Below are positions 34,615-43,920 of a stretch of DNA of 64,000 nucleotides, in pieces. Numbering within the stretch: position 1 is the first letter of the stretch; the number at the start of each line of letters is the position of its first letter. Under the pieces are notes generated by a model that saw only the letters and a program-made list of their open reading frames with translations, searched no databases and had not been told where the DNA came from. The position numbers and the translations under genes were made by a program. Source of the stretch: Paraburkholderia sp. ZP32-5 (GTDB lineage Bacteria; Pseudomonadota; Gammaproteobacteria; Burkholderiales; Burkholderiaceae); the NCBI RefSeq assembly GCF_021390495.1, contig NZ_JAJEJP010000001.1, forward strand, positions 248,001 to 312,000. The letters are read 5' to 3'.

Positions 34615-37600
34615 TTACTTCGCGACCACCACCGGAATCCCGCGCAACTGTCCGGCGCCCTTCATCTCTTCGAGCGACTTCTTCACCGCCGCACCGGTTG
34701 CCGCATCGATGCCGAGGCGAGCCGCAACATCGCGCTCGCCACGCTTCACGCCCGCGAGATTCGCGAGTTTCACATGACCGTAGCCGCGCACGCGTGCGTG
34801 CAGGTCGGCGAGTTTCGCGACGTCATCGAGCGTGTTCGCGTTGAGCTTCGACAGCGCGCGCTGCATCGTGATCTCGTAGTCGCTTGCGAGTTCGCGCTCC
34901 ATCTTGCGTTCGAGCGTGCGGCCGAACGGATCGAGCGCCGTGCCGCGCAGACCACGCCATTTCGCAAGCAGGCCGAGCACCGGCCACATCCATTGACCGA
35001 AGGTTTTCTTCGTCGGCGCGACGCCAGGCTGCGCGCGCGTGAGCGTCGGCGGCGCGAGGTTGAAGCTGATGCTGAAGTCCTTGCCCGCGACGCCCTCGAA
35101 CTGCGTTTCGAGCGCTTCGCGGAACGCGGCGTCGGTATGCAGACGCGCGACTTCGTATTCATCCTTCACCGCGAGCAGACGATAGAACGTCGTCGCGACC
35201 GCGCGCGTCAGGCGCTCGCTCGCGGCGTCGACTTGCGTTTCCGCGCGGCGCGCCGCATCGACGAGCGCCCGATAGCGCTTCACATAAGCCGCACCGCCAT
35301 ACGTCAGCAGACGCCCTTCGCGATGCGCGATCAGTTCGTCGAGCGTATCGACGCGCACCGCTGCGGGCGCGGCCAGATGACGCGCCTGCCACAGCGCTTC
35401 GAGCGCGGCCGGGTCGGCGGCGGCCATGCGGCCGATCGAGAACGCCAACTGGTTCATCTGCACCGCGACGTTGTTCAGTTCGATCGCGCGCATCATCGCG
35501 GCGAACGATACCGGCACGAGCCCCAGTTGCCACGCGAAACCGAGCATCAGGATATTGGCGCCGATCGTATCGCCGAGAAAGCGCGTCGCGAGCGCTTGCG
35601 CGTCGCACGTCGACATCCGTTCGGTGCCCGCCGCGTGACGCATCTTGTCGATCAGCGCGTCGGCGTGCAGCGTCGCGTCCGGGTTCTGCACGAAGCTCGC
35701 GTTCGGGATCGCATGCGTGTTGACGACGATGCGCGTGCGGCCATGCCGCACCGTCTGCAATGCATCGGCGCTCGCGCCGACCACCATGTCGCAGGCGAGC
35801 AGCACGTCGGCCTGCTGCGTGTCGATGCGCACCTGGTTCAGCCATTCGTCGCGCGCGGCGAAGCGCACGAACGACAGCACCGAGCCGCCTTTCTGCGCGA
35901 AGCCCATGAAATCGAGCACCGACGCGCTCTTGCCTTCCAGATGCGCGGCCATGCTAATCAGCGCGCCAACGGTCACGACACCGGTGCCGCCGACGCCCGT
36001 CACCAGAATGTCGTACGGCGCGGCATCGAGTTGCGTGGTGGGCAGCGGCAAGCCGGCGACGTGCGCGGCGAGCGCTTGCGGATCGAACGCGACGCCCGCG
36101 GCTTTCTTCAGCTTGCCGCCGGCGACGGTGACGAAGCTCGGACAGAAGCCGTTCACGCACGAGTAGTCCTTGTTGCATGACGACTGGTCGATACGGCGCT
36201 TGCGGCCGAGCGTGGTTTCCACCGGTTCGACGGAAAGACAGTTCGACTGCACGCCGCAATCGCCGCAGCCTTCGCACACTTCCTCGTTGATGAAGAGCCG
36301 CTTGTCCGGATCGGGGAATTCGCCTTTCTTGCGACGACGCCGTTTTTCGGCCGCGCAGGTCTGGTCGTAGATCAGCACGGTCACGCCGTCGGTGTCGCGT
36401 AGCTCGCGCTGCACGGTGTCCATTTCGCTGCGGTGATGGAACGTCGTGCCTTGCGGAAACTGACCGTGATGGCCGTCGTATTTCTCGGGTTCGTCGCTGA
36501 CCACGACGAAGCGCGATACACCCTCGGCTTCCACCTGACGCGCGATCTGCGGCACCGAAATGCTGCCGTCGACCGGTTGGCCGCCGGTCATCGCGACCGC
36601 GTCGTTATAGAGGATCTTGTAGGTGATCGTCGCCTTCGCGGCGACCGCCTGGCGAATCGCGAGAATGCCGGAGTGGAAGTAGGTGCCGTCGCCGAGATTC
36701 TGGAACACGTGGCGCGTTTTCGTGAACATCGAATGCGACGCCCAGTCGACGCCTTCGCCGCCCATCTGGATCAGGCCGGTGGTGTCGCGCTCCATCCACG
36801 AGGCCATGAAGTGACAGCCGATGCCCGCGTGCGCGATCGAGCCGTCCGGCACTTTCGTCGACGTGTTGTGTGGGCAGCCGGAGCAGAAGTACGGCGTGCG
36901 CTTTACGCTGTCCGCCGCATTCGACAGGATTTGCGGCGCGACCAGATCGACCACGCGCTCACGCCGGTCGAGCGCGGGCTTGTGCTTCGCGAGCCAGTTC
37001 GCGAACACCGGCAGGATACGCGACGGACGCAGCTCGCCGAGCGCGGACAACAGTGGCGTGCCGTCTTCGGCGTTCTTGCCGATTACGGCCGGCCGCGTGC
37101 CTTGCGTGCGGTTGTACAGATAGTCCTTGATCTGCTGCTCGATGACGGGACCCTTTTCCTCGATCACGAGCACTTCGGTGAGACCGGAGACGAACGCGTC
37201 GATGCGCGTCATCTCCAGCGGAAACGACAGGCCGACCTTGTAGATGCGCACGCCGGCCGCGTCGAGATCGGCGAGCGTCAGATCGAGCCGGCGCAGCGCT
37301 TCCATCAGGTCCAGATGCGCCTTACCGCAAGTCACGATGCCGACGTTCGCGTGCGGGCTCGGCGCGACCCATTTGTCGATGCTGTTCACGCGCGCGAAGT
37401 GGCGCACCGCGTCGAGCTTTGCATGCAGGCGCGCTTCGATCGTCAGGCTCGGCAGATCGGGCCAGCGGTTGTGCAGACCGCCGGCGGGCGTGTCGAAATC
37501 TTGCGGCACGCTCCATTCGGTTTGCAGCGCATCGAGATCGACGGTCGAGCCCGATTCGACGGTCTCCGAGATCGCCTTGTAGCCGACCCACGCGCCCGAG

Positions 37601-38205
37601 AAGCGCGACAGCGCCCAGCCGTACAGGCCGAATTCGAGCATGTCGGCGATGTTCGACGGATTTACGACCGGCATATGCCACGCCATCATCGCGAAGTCGC
37701 TCTGATGCGGCATCGACGACGACACACAGCCGTGGTCGTCGCCGGCCACCACCAGCACGCCGCCATGCGGCGACGAACCGTATGCGTTGCCGTGCTTCAG
37801 CGCGTCGCCCGCACGGTCGACGCCGGGACCCTTGCCGTACCACATCGCAAACACGCCTTCGACGGTGCGCTCCGGGTCCGCTTCGACACGCTGCGTGCCG
37901 AGCACCGCGGTGCCGCCGAGTTCCTCGTTGATCGCGGGCAGAAAGCGGATGTCGCTCGCGGTGAGCAGTTTTTTCGCCTTCCACAACTGCTGGTCGACCA
38001 TGCCGAGCGGCGAGCCGCGATAGCCGCTGATGAAGCCGGCGGTATTCAGCTCGTGCTTCTGGTCGAGCGCGCGCTGCATCAGCGCGAGACGTACGAGCGC
38101 CTGTGTGCCGGTCAGAAAGATCCGGCCGCGCGTCGCGGTGAGATTGTCGGATAGCCGGTAGTCGGCGAGAGCGGGCGTGCCGTCGATGGGCAGGCGGGCG
38201 GTCAT
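34615..38205 (-). CDS. Indolepyruvate ferredoxin oxidoreductase, fused single-chain type
   Basis: 1196 residues, the size of the proteobacterial single-chain enzyme that merges the alpha and beta (IorA/IorB) subunits. It has an N-terminal pyrimidine-binding domain, a thiamine-diphosphate region with GCPHN and MGGEGVDWA, and a ferredoxin-like block CEGCGDCGVQSNC. A gamma/beta domain TGVGGTGVVTVG follows near residue 735. It oxidatively decarboxylates aryl pyruvates (indole-, phenyl-, hydroxyphenylpyruvate) to the acyl-CoA. ATG 38205 has AGGAGA seven bases upstream; the longer frame to 38274 is unsupported. Monocistronic. Confidence 0.9.
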   Translation of the reverse strand: MTARLPIDGTPALADYRLSDNLTATRGRIFLTGTQALVRLALMQRALDQKHELNTAGFISGYRGSPLGMVDQQLWKAKKLLTASDIRFLPAINEELGGTAVLGTQRVEADPERTVEGVFAMWYGKGPGVDRAGDALKHGNAYGSSPHGGVLVVAGDDHGCVSSSMPHQSDFAMMAWHMPVVNPSNIADMLEFGLYGWALSRFSGAWVGYKAISETVESGSTVDLDALQTEWSVPQDFDTPAGGLHNRWPDLPSLTIEARLHAKLDAVRHFARVNSIDKWVAPSPHANVGIVTCGKAHLDLMEALRRLDLTLADLDAAGVRIYKVGLSFPLEMTRIDAFVSGLTEVLVIEEKGPVIEQQIKDYLYNRTQGTRPAVIGKNAEDGTPLLSALGELRPSRILPVFANWLAKHKPALDRRERVVDLVAPQILSNAADSVKRTPYFCSGCPHNTSTKVPDGSIAHAGIGCHFMASWMERDTTGLIQMGGEGVDWASHSMFTKTRHVFQNLGDGTYFHSGILAIRQAVAAKATITYKILYNDAVAMTGGQPVDGSISVPQIARQVEAEGVSRFVVVSDEPEKYDGHHGQFPQGTTFHHRSEMDTVQRELRDTDGVTVLIYDQTCAAEKRRRRKKGEFPDPDKRLFINEEVCEGCGDCGVQSNCLSVEPVETTLGRKRRIDQSSCNKDYSCVNGFCPSFVTVAGGKLKKAAGVAFDPQALAAHVAGLPLPTTQLDAAPYDILVTGVGGTGVVTVGALISMAAHLEGKSASVLDFMGFAQKGGSVLSFVRFAARDEWLNQVRIDTQQADVLLACDMVVGASADALQTVRHGRTRIVVNTHAIPNASFVQNPDATLHADALIDKMRHAAGTERMSTCDAQALATRFLGDTIGANILMLGFAWQLGLVPVSFAAMMRAIELNNVAVQMNQLAFSIGRMAAADPAALEALWQARHLAAPAAVRVDTLDELIAHREGRLLTYGGAAYVKRYRALVDAARRAETQVDAASERLTRAVATTFYRLLAVKDEYEVARLHTDAAFREALETQFEGVAGKDFSISFNLAPPTLTRAQPGVAPTKKTFGQWMWPVLGLLAKWRGLRGTALDPFGRTLERKMERELASDYEITMQRALSKLNANTLDDVAKLADLHARVRGYGHVKLANLAGVKRGERDVAARLGIDAATGAAVKKSLEEMKGAGQLRGIPVVVAK

Positions 38206-38549
38206 GGGCGAATCTCCTGTCGATCGAAGTTGGTGCGGAGCACTGACGCCGATCCCATGCAAGGGTGTGTTCATTGTTCCGCGCGCGCGGTGGTGGGGCC
38301 ACGGATGCGCGCTGCGGAAAGAGACTCTATTTTTTAGCGCCCGCGGGAGAGAATTTTTGCTTCTTTAATCGGGTGTTGGCGAATGGGCGCGAAGAGTCGC
38401 GCGTTTCGGCCCGCTTTTGAGCCGGATTTGCCATGCGGCGCGGGGCTTCGGGTATGCCCTGGGTGCCGGCGATCGCGGCGGCGGGCTTGTGGTGATGGGT
38501 GTTGGGTGCGCGCATGATGCACAGCGCGCGCTTGAACGAACGTGCGCGC
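38206..38549. other. Intergenic region, 344 bp
   Basis: Between the end of the KirBac gene and the indolepyruvate oxidoreductase gene, both minus strand. It should hold the oxidoreductase promoter. No hairpin, repeat or gene is convincing. Confidence 0.45.
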
Positions 38550-39524
38550 CTAAGGCGTCGCCGTGTGCGCGGTTGCGTGCGGATCGAGTGGCGCCGCGTC
38601 GAGCGGCACGATCTCGTCGAAATGCGAATAGTCGATGTGGCTCACGCCGTCGCGCTCGGTCATGATGTCGACGAAGCGGTACTGCCAGAAGATTTCGTCG
38701 CAATTCCAGCGGTGGCGCGCCTGCATCGTTTGCGACGTCGATTCATCGACGCCTTCGAGCGTGAGCAGCAGTGTCGTGTCGCGGCCCTTCATCGTTTCGG
38801 CGCTTTCGCCGAACAGCGGGCTGCTTTCATCGATTACGTGCATCAGCGTCCAGCCGAGCTTGAAGATCGGATGTTGATCGCGCACGAGCGCGAGGTCGTA
38901 GAGCTTGCGCAGCGTAAAGCCTTCGGCGGAGGTTTCCTGGCGCAGGATGCGCAGCCGCGCGCGCGCTTCGGCAATCACGTTCTGGCGTGCGTTGGCCGAG
39001 CGCACCATCAGCGTCATGCGGCCGTCGATCGGCCGGATCACCGCGTAGCGCGCGAACATGATCTTTGCGTGCGGGCGCGAGAAGCGCGCGAAGATCAGCC
39101 CAGTCGCCAACGCGATGCCCGACATGCCGACGAAGATTTCAAGCGTCGCGATCCAGTGCGCGTAGACCGTTTGCGGGTGCATGTCGCCGTAGCCGACGGT
39201 CGCGAGCGTCTCGACGCTGAAGAAGAATGCGCCGCCGAAGCCGGCGGGAAACTGATTGGCGATCGGCGCGTCGCCGAGCATATAGAGCGCGGCGAACGTC
39301 GTGTTGAGCAGCAGGAACAGTACCGCGAGCGACACGAAAAAGACCGGCCAGCGCACCACCAGCGCACGGTGATAAAGGTCCTGCCACAGCGGCGTCGGCA
39401 TGCCGTGCGAGATGACCACGCGATCGTCGAGGCGCAGTTCGCGGCTACCGCGCGCGCGGCGCTTCGGCGCGCTCGCATCGGTGTCGTCGAGGGTGGAGAA
39501 ACGGTCTGACGGTTCGCTTGCCAT
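38550..39524 (-). CDS. Inward-rectifier potassium channel, KirBac1 type
   Basis: 324 residues, close to KirBac1.1 (333). An amphipathic slide helix (about 48-56) precedes TM1; the pore helix and selectivity filter TVGYGD lie at 109-114, then TM2 (about 125-150). A C-terminal immunoglobulin-like cytoplasmic domain follows. GDAPIAN, GAFFFSVETLATVGYGDMHPQTVYAH, IATLEIFVGMSGIAL, ARPHAKIMFAR-like and HVIDESSPLFGE segments are nearly the B. pseudomallei protein recalled from memory. ATG 39524 is chosen to match KirBac1.1 length; the open frame to 39701 adds a basic leader without support. Confidence 0.92.
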   Translation of the reverse strand: MASEPSDRFSTLDDTDASAPKRRARGSRELRLDDRVVISHGMPTPLWQDLYHRALVVRWPVFFVSLAVLFLLLNTTFAALYMLGDAPIANQFPAGFGGAFFFSVETLATVGYGDMHPQTVYAHWIATLEIFVGMSGIALATGLIFARFSRPHAKIMFARYAVIRPIDGRMTLMVRSANARQNVIAEARARLRILRQETSAEGFTLRKLYDLALVRDQHPIFKLGWTLMHVIDESSPLFGESAETMKGRDTTLLLTLEGVDESTSQTMQARHRWNCDEIFWQYRFVDIMTERDGVSHIDYSHFDEIVPLDAAPLDPHATAHTATP

Positions 39525-39897
39525 CACGCGCTCGTGAGGATGAAAACGGCCACAGCGTAGCATGCGGCGTGGCGCGCGCAGCGGGATTTTCGGCGCGGTA
39601 AACGGGGCGAGAAGCGGTGCGGTTTGGGCCTGAATACGCGGCTGATTCGGTTGCCGCGGCACGCGTGATGTGCGCCCCCGCGTGCGCCGTGTGATGCCCA
39701 TTTTCGCGGCATAGCGCGGGATGGTCGTCGCAGGCAGCGGTTCCGATGCAAGGGCTTTAAGCCGGACTGGCTTGCTTCAAGCGCGGGCTTGCTAGAGGAA
39801 CCGTGCTCGCGGCGGCGTGCGCGAAGGGCGCGCGTATCGCGCGGCACTCCGGGCGTCGTGCCGCACTACGCACAAACTGCCGCTCACCACTCATCGC
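39525..39897. other. Intergenic region, 373 bp
   Basis: Between the KirBac gene and the small protein at 39898-40143, both minus strand. It should hold the KirBac promoter. I see no gene, terminator or repeat. Confidence 0.45.
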
Positions 39898-40143
39898 TCA
39901 CGGAAACGCATGCGGCTTCGGAATACCCGCGCCATGCTCGATGTCGTCGACGGCCTGGCGATGCGCGCTGGCGATCGCTTCGCTCTCGTCCGCGTAGCCC
40001 GCGTCGCCGCCGACCGTGGTCCACGCCTGAACGGCCTTGTCGCGATGACGGATTTCGTATTCGGCGTCCCAGCGTGCGCCGCTGAGTTCGAGGGGGCGCA
40101 CGTGTATCGAATACACGCCGTACTGGAACAGTTGTTCACCCAT
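39898..40143 (-). CDS. Small uncharacterised protein (81 aa)
   Basis: I do not recognise a named family. The frame is supported by a strong GGAGG site five bases before ATG 40143. The protein has beta-strand-like segments (YGVYSIHVRPLEL, WDAEYEIRHRD) followed by a helix rich in Glu and Ala (ADESEAIASAHRQAVDDI), acidic overall, with no signal or membrane segment. The same strand-then-helix plan occurs in the neighbouring 76-residue protein upstream, 74 bases away, so the two may be paralogues in one operon. Confidence 0.7.
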   Translation of the reverse strand: MGEQLFQYGVYSIHVRPLELSGARWDAEYEIRHRDKAVQAWTTVGGDAGYADESEAIASAHRQAVDDIEHGAGIPKPHAFP

Positions 40144-40217
40144 GATCGCCTCCAGCCGGCCGGCCCGGCGGCGCGCGCGACGCATCGGACGATGCGCGGC
40201 GCGCGCCCGTGTTCGGC

Positions 40218-40448
40218 CTACAGTTCGATTTCCCCGAGGATTCGATGAGCGAGCGCTTTGGCTTCTTCGAGCGCTTCTTCCGGCGTCGACGAAGTGGAGT
40301 CGACTTCGTACTGCGTGGTTTCCTGATCGGCGCGAGCTTCGCCTTCGTCGCGCGCGAGTGTGACGAGACCCTGCCAGGCGTCCTTCGACACTTCTCTTAT
40401 CGACGCAGTGGCCGTGTAGATACCCTTGGTGTAGGTGATGTCTTCCAT
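40218..40448 (-). CDS. Small uncharacterised acidic protein (76 aa)
   Basis: Not a family I can name. ATG 40448 has AAGGAG eight bases upstream, so it is very likely translated. It reads as two or three strands (ITYTKGIYTATASI, AWQGLVTLAR, TTQYEVDST) followed by an acidic helix TPEEALEEAKALAHRIL. It resembles the 81-residue protein downstream in layout (Tyr-Thr strands, W plus strand, EA-rich helix). Cytoplasmic, first gene of a probable two-gene operon. Confidence 0.72.
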   Translation of the reverse strand: MEDITYTKGIYTATASIREVSKDAWQGLVTLARDEGEARADQETTQYEVDSTSSTPEEALEEAKALAHRILGEIEL

Positions 40449-40592
40449 GGCCTCGCTCCTTTTCACAAAGGTCTCGATGCTTTGATCGTAGCACGGGGCT
40501 GAAGGTTCGGCTCCGCCTGGGCGGCGCTGTCCGCGTCGCGCGATGTCCATCGACATGGTCGACACTACGCGCGCCCCAGGGCAGAAAAATTA

Positions 40593-40630
40593 CAGCAACG
40601 CAGTCACAGCAACGCAGTCACAGCAACGCG
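40593..40630. repeat. 14-bp tandem repeat at the end of the sugar kinase gene
   Basis: The unit CAGCAACGCAGTCA occurs at 40593-40606 and 40607-40620, with a partial third copy at 40621-40630. On the minus strand the third copy encodes the last codons of the kinase and each complete unit repeats the TGA stop. Confidence 0.9.
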
Positions 40631-41526
40631 ACGATCTCGTCGAGCGCGGGCGCATGCGCGCCGGCGTGCCGGCAGGCCGCGGCACCCGCCGCGAGCGCGA
40701 ACGCGAGATGCTCGGGCCATGCGCGCCGCGGTGCACTCAACAGGCTGAACAGCAGCCCGCCGATCGATGCGTCGCCCGCGCCGACGGTGTCGACCACTTC
40801 GACGCGCGGCGGCTTCGCCTCGAATACCGCGGTGCCGTCGATCAGCTGCGCCGTTTCCGCGCCGCGCGTCACGAGCACGGTGGCGGTTGGGTTCATCGCA
40901 CGCAGTTGCGCGAGCGCGGCGGCTTCGTCATCGGTCTTGAACAGCATGTGCAGGTCTTCGTCCGATACCTTGATCAGATCGGCGAGCGCGGCCATCTGGC
41001 GCAAGGTCGGCTCGTAGCCGTGCTCCATCAGATTGCGGTAGTTCGGATCGAAGCTGATCTTCACGCCGTGCGCGCGCAATTGCGCGGCGAGCGCGGCCAG
41101 CGTGCCGCCGAGCGGCTGACGCACGAGGCTGATGCCGCCGAAGTGCACCCACTTCACCTGGTCCATCCAGCCGGCCGGCAGACGCGCCGGATCGAACGCG
41201 AGATCGGCGCTGTTTTCGCCCATGAAGAAGTACGCGGGCGGATGCGTCCGATGCACGATCGCGAGCAGCGGCGCACGCTCGACGCGCTGCATGAAGCGCA
41301 TGTCGAGCCCGGCGGCGACGCTCGCGTCCCACAGTTCGTCGGAGAAGTTATCGACGCCGAGCGAGCCCGCGCACGCGGTCGGCAAACCGAGCCGCGCGAC
41401 GCAGCGCGCGACGTTCCAGCCCGCGCCGCCCGGACGCGATAGCCAGTGCGACGCGCCGGTGCGCACGAGGTCGGTGAGGATGTCGCCGGCGGAAATGAAA
41501 ACGGGAAGATTGGCGCTCGCGTTCAT
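40618..41526 (-). CDS. PfkB-family carbohydrate kinase (probable fructokinase)
   Basis: 302 residues, a ribokinase-fold kinase. The N-terminal GG motif RPGGAGWNVA (about 31-40) and the C-terminal DTVGAGDA (about 254-261, catalytic Asp plus anion hole) are present. It is translationally coupled to the AGE-family isomerase upstream (4-base overlap). If that enzyme makes fructose from mannose, this kinase would make fructose 6-phosphate. The exact sugar is inferred from context. The gene ends within a 14-bp tandem repeat. Confidence 0.85.
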   Translation of the reverse strand: MNASANLPVFISAGDILTDLVRTGASHWLSRPGGAGWNVARCVARLGLPTACAGSLGVDNFSDELWDASVAAGLDMRFMQRVERAPLLAIVHRTHPPAYFFMGENSADLAFDPARLPAGWMDQVKWVHFGGISLVRQPLGGTLAALAAQLRAHGVKISFDPNYRNLMEHGYEPTLRQMAALADLIKVSDEDLHMLFKTDDEAAALAQLRAMNPTATVLVTRGAETAQLIDGTAVFEAKPPRVEVVDTVGAGDASIGGLLFSLLSAPRRAWPEHLAFALAAGAAACRHAGAHAPALDEIVALL

Positions 41527-42833
41527 TGTGCTTTCTCCGCGGAACGCGCGGCGGCGGAGCCAACCGTTTGTGCCGATGCGGCCGATGCCACGTCGCCGAG
41601 CGCATGGGCGAGCACTTCGTAGCACGCGCCCATCGTGTGATAGTCGGTCTTGCCAGCGGGGCTCTTTTCGTCGCTGTACTTGCGGTTGTCGCAGGTGAGG
41701 ATCCGATACCACGCGCCGTATTTGTGATCGACGAAGTGCGTCCAGCTATAGCGCCAGATCTCGTCGTACCAATCCCAGAAGCGTTCGTTGCCGGTGCGCT
41801 TGCCGAGCAGCGCCGCCGTCGCGAAAGTTTCGGCCTGCACCCAGAAGTACTTGTCGTGATCGCACACGGTGCCGTCCGGGCCGAAGCCGTAATAGAGGCC
41901 GCCGTGGTCTTCGTCCCACGCGTGCGTCATCGCGGCGTCGAACAGTTCGATCGCGCGCGGCAACAGCCACGGCAGCGGACGGAAGCGTTCGAGAATCAGC
42001 AGCAGCTTCGCCCATTCGGTCTGATGGCCGGGCTGGAAGCCCCACGGGCGGAAGATGTTCGAACTGTCTTCCTCGTTGTAGTGCCAGTCGACCGACCAGT
42101 CCGCGTGAAAGTGCTCCCACACCAGACCCTGCGACAGCTTCGCCTGGCGCAGCGTGATGTTCGACGCGACCCGCTCGGCGCGATCGAGATAGACCAGATG
42201 GCCGGTCGCCCCGTGCGCGGCGAGCAGCGCCTCGGTGGTGTGCATGTTCGCGTTCTGTCCGCGATACGTGCTGACACGCCAGTCCGGCGACGCTTCGTCG
42301 GCGTAGAGGCCGGCGGCGGCGTCCCAGAAGCGGTGTTCCATCAGCTCGAAGGTCGCGCCGATCATCGGCTTCGCTTCTTCGATGCCGGCCATCGCCGCGT
42401 GCGAGTACGCGAGCAGCACGAAGGCGAGGCCGTAGCAGTGGCGGGTGCCATCGAGCGTGCGCTTCTTGCCGTCGCGCCATTCGAGTTCCCAGTCGTAGCC
42501 TTCGTTGTGCGCGTCCCAGTGCGCGTCGCGCAGGAAACGCAGGCCGTGGCGCGCGTATTCGAGATGCTTCGGATCGCCGAACTGGCGATATGCCATCGCA
42601 TAGTTGAAGACGTAGCGGCAGCTGCTGACCAGGTGACGAGTGGTGCGGTCGTAGATCGAGCCGTCGTCGCGCAGGAAATGGAAGAAGCCGCCGCTCGGGT
42701 CGAACACGTTCGGCGCGTAAAAGCGCAGCGTGTCCTGCACGTGTGACAGCAGAAATTCGCGGTCGCGAAAGTTCGCGACGGGCGGTGCCTTCGCGGCGTC
42801 GCCGCAAGGGTGAAGCGGATCGGATTGCGTCAT
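41523..42833 (-). CDS. AGE-family epimerase/isomerase (N-acylglucosamine 2-epimerase fold; probable mannose isomerase)
   Basis: 436 residues forming an (alpha/alpha)6 barrel. Family landmarks include the early GGFFHFL, HLVSSCRYVFNYA, RHCYGLAFVLLAYSHA and the histidines in GHQTEWAKLLL and AWDEDHGGLYYGF. Members interconvert mannose and fructose, or epimerise N-acetylglucosamine and cellobiose. The absence of sialic-acid genes and the presence of a sugar kinase favour the mannose-fructose reaction (inference). The start overlaps the LacI stop by 4 bases and the stop overlaps the kinase start by 4 bases. Confidence 0.85.
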   Translation of the reverse strand: MTQSDPLHPCGDAAKAPPVANFRDREFLLSHVQDTLRFYAPNVFDPSGGFFHFLRDDGSIYDRTTRHLVSSCRYVFNYAMAYRQFGDPKHLEYARHGLRFLRDAHWDAHNEGYDWELEWRDGKKRTLDGTRHCYGLAFVLLAYSHAAMAGIEEAKPMIGATFELMEHRFWDAAAGLYADEASPDWRVSTYRGQNANMHTTEALLAAHGATGHLVYLDRAERVASNITLRQAKLSQGLVWEHFHADWSVDWHYNEEDSSNIFRPWGFQPGHQTEWAKLLLILERFRPLPWLLPRAIELFDAAMTHAWDEDHGGLYYGFGPDGTVCDHDKYFWVQAETFATAALLGKRTGNERFWDWYDEIWRYSWTHFVDHKYGAWYRILTCDNRKYSDEKSPAGKTDYHTMGACYEVLAHALGDVASAASAQTVGSAAARSAEKAQ

Positions 42834-43816
42834 GGCTTTTTCACCAAAGTACTGGCACGGACAACGAGTTGAACGGGCAAGCGGACTTCGAGTTCGGTGG
42901 GAGAGTCTTCGAGCAGCAGTTCGACGCCGCGTCGCCCGAGCGCTTCCTTGTCGACCGCGATCGTCGACAGCGGCGGCGTGGCGTGGGCGGTGGCGGGGAT
43001 GTCGTCGAAACCGATGATCGCGATGTCGTCGGGCACGCGCAGGCCGCGCGCGCGACATACGCGCAGCGCCGCCAGCGCGGCGGCGTCGTTATAGGCGAAC
43101 ACGGCGTCGGGGCGCAGGCCCGGCGCATCGAGCAGGCGCTGCATCGCGCGCGCGGCGCCGGTGTCGGGATCGAGGCCGGCGTCGATCGTGACTTCGAGCG
43201 ATGGATCGAATAGCAGGCCCGCTTCGAAGAACGCGCGCCGGTAGCCGAGCGCGCGCTCGGCGATGCTGAAGTGCGCGAGCGAGCCTCCGATGAACGCGAC
43301 CCGCTTGCGCTCCTGCTCGAACAGATGGCGCATCGCGAGGGTGGCACCGGCCGCGTTGTCGAGATTCACCGAGCGCAGGCCGGGCGACCACAGGTCGATC
43401 AGCACCAGCGGGCGTTGCATCGCAACCAGCGTGGCGAGCGTTTCGGGCTCGACGAAGCCGGCGATCGCGACCGCGTCGGGTGCGTGCAGACGCAACTGGT
43501 GGATCACGTCGTCGGTCGGGCCGGCGGTCAGCACGGACGGCACGATGCCGCGCTCGCGACAGGCGTCTTCGACACCATGCAGCACATGCGAGAAGAACGG
43601 GCTCGCGGCGAAATTATTGTGCTGACGATGCAGCAGGAAGGTCAGGCGGCGGATACGCGGGCGCAGTTGCGCGGGGTCGTAGCCGAGCTGCCGCGCCGCT
43701 TCGACGACGCGTTCGCGCGTGGCCTCTGAGAGGCCCGGCTGGTTTTTCAGCGCGCGCGATACGGTGCCGATCGAAACGCTGGCCGCGCGGGCGACGTCAC
43801 GGATGGTTGTGGCCAT
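42830..43816 (-). CDS. LacI-family transcriptional repressor
   Basis: 328 residues. The N-terminal helix-turn-helix is TIRDVARAASVSIGTVSRALKN (residues 3-24), followed by a hinge and a periplasmic-binding-protein-like effector domain. First gene of an operon with the AGE isomerase and the sugar kinase, so it probably autoregulates and responds to the sugar or its phosphate. Its upstream region is unusually AT-rich with a perfect palindrome at 43921-43934. Confidence 0.9.
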   Translation of the reverse strand: MATTIRDVARAASVSIGTVSRALKNQPGLSEATRERVVEAARQLGYDPAQLRPRIRRLTFLLHRQHNNFAASPFFSHVLHGVEDACRERGIVPSVLTAGPTDDVIHQLRLHAPDAVAIAGFVEPETLATLVAMQRPLVLIDLWSPGLRSVNLDNAAGATLAMRHLFEQERKRVAFIGGSLAHFSIAERALGYRRAFFEAGLLFDPSLEVTIDAGLDPDTGAARAMQRLLDAPGLRPDAVFAYNDAAALAALRVCRARGLRVPDDIAIIGFDDIPATAHATPPLSTIAVDKEALGRRGVELLLEDSPTELEVRLPVQLVVRASTLVKKP

Positions 43817-43920
43817 CGGATCAAGCCGCCGCCGGAGCGCGGCTTTGCGTGTTTTAATTCGGGCGATTGTATAGTAAAACGCGGCTGAAACAGCCCAACA
43901 AACGGCGTAGTTTCACCCGT

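Noticed and set aside
38206..38549. A hidden small gene between the KirBac and oxidoreductase genes
   Set aside because: Short frames on both strands lack ribosome-binding sites and any recognisable motif.
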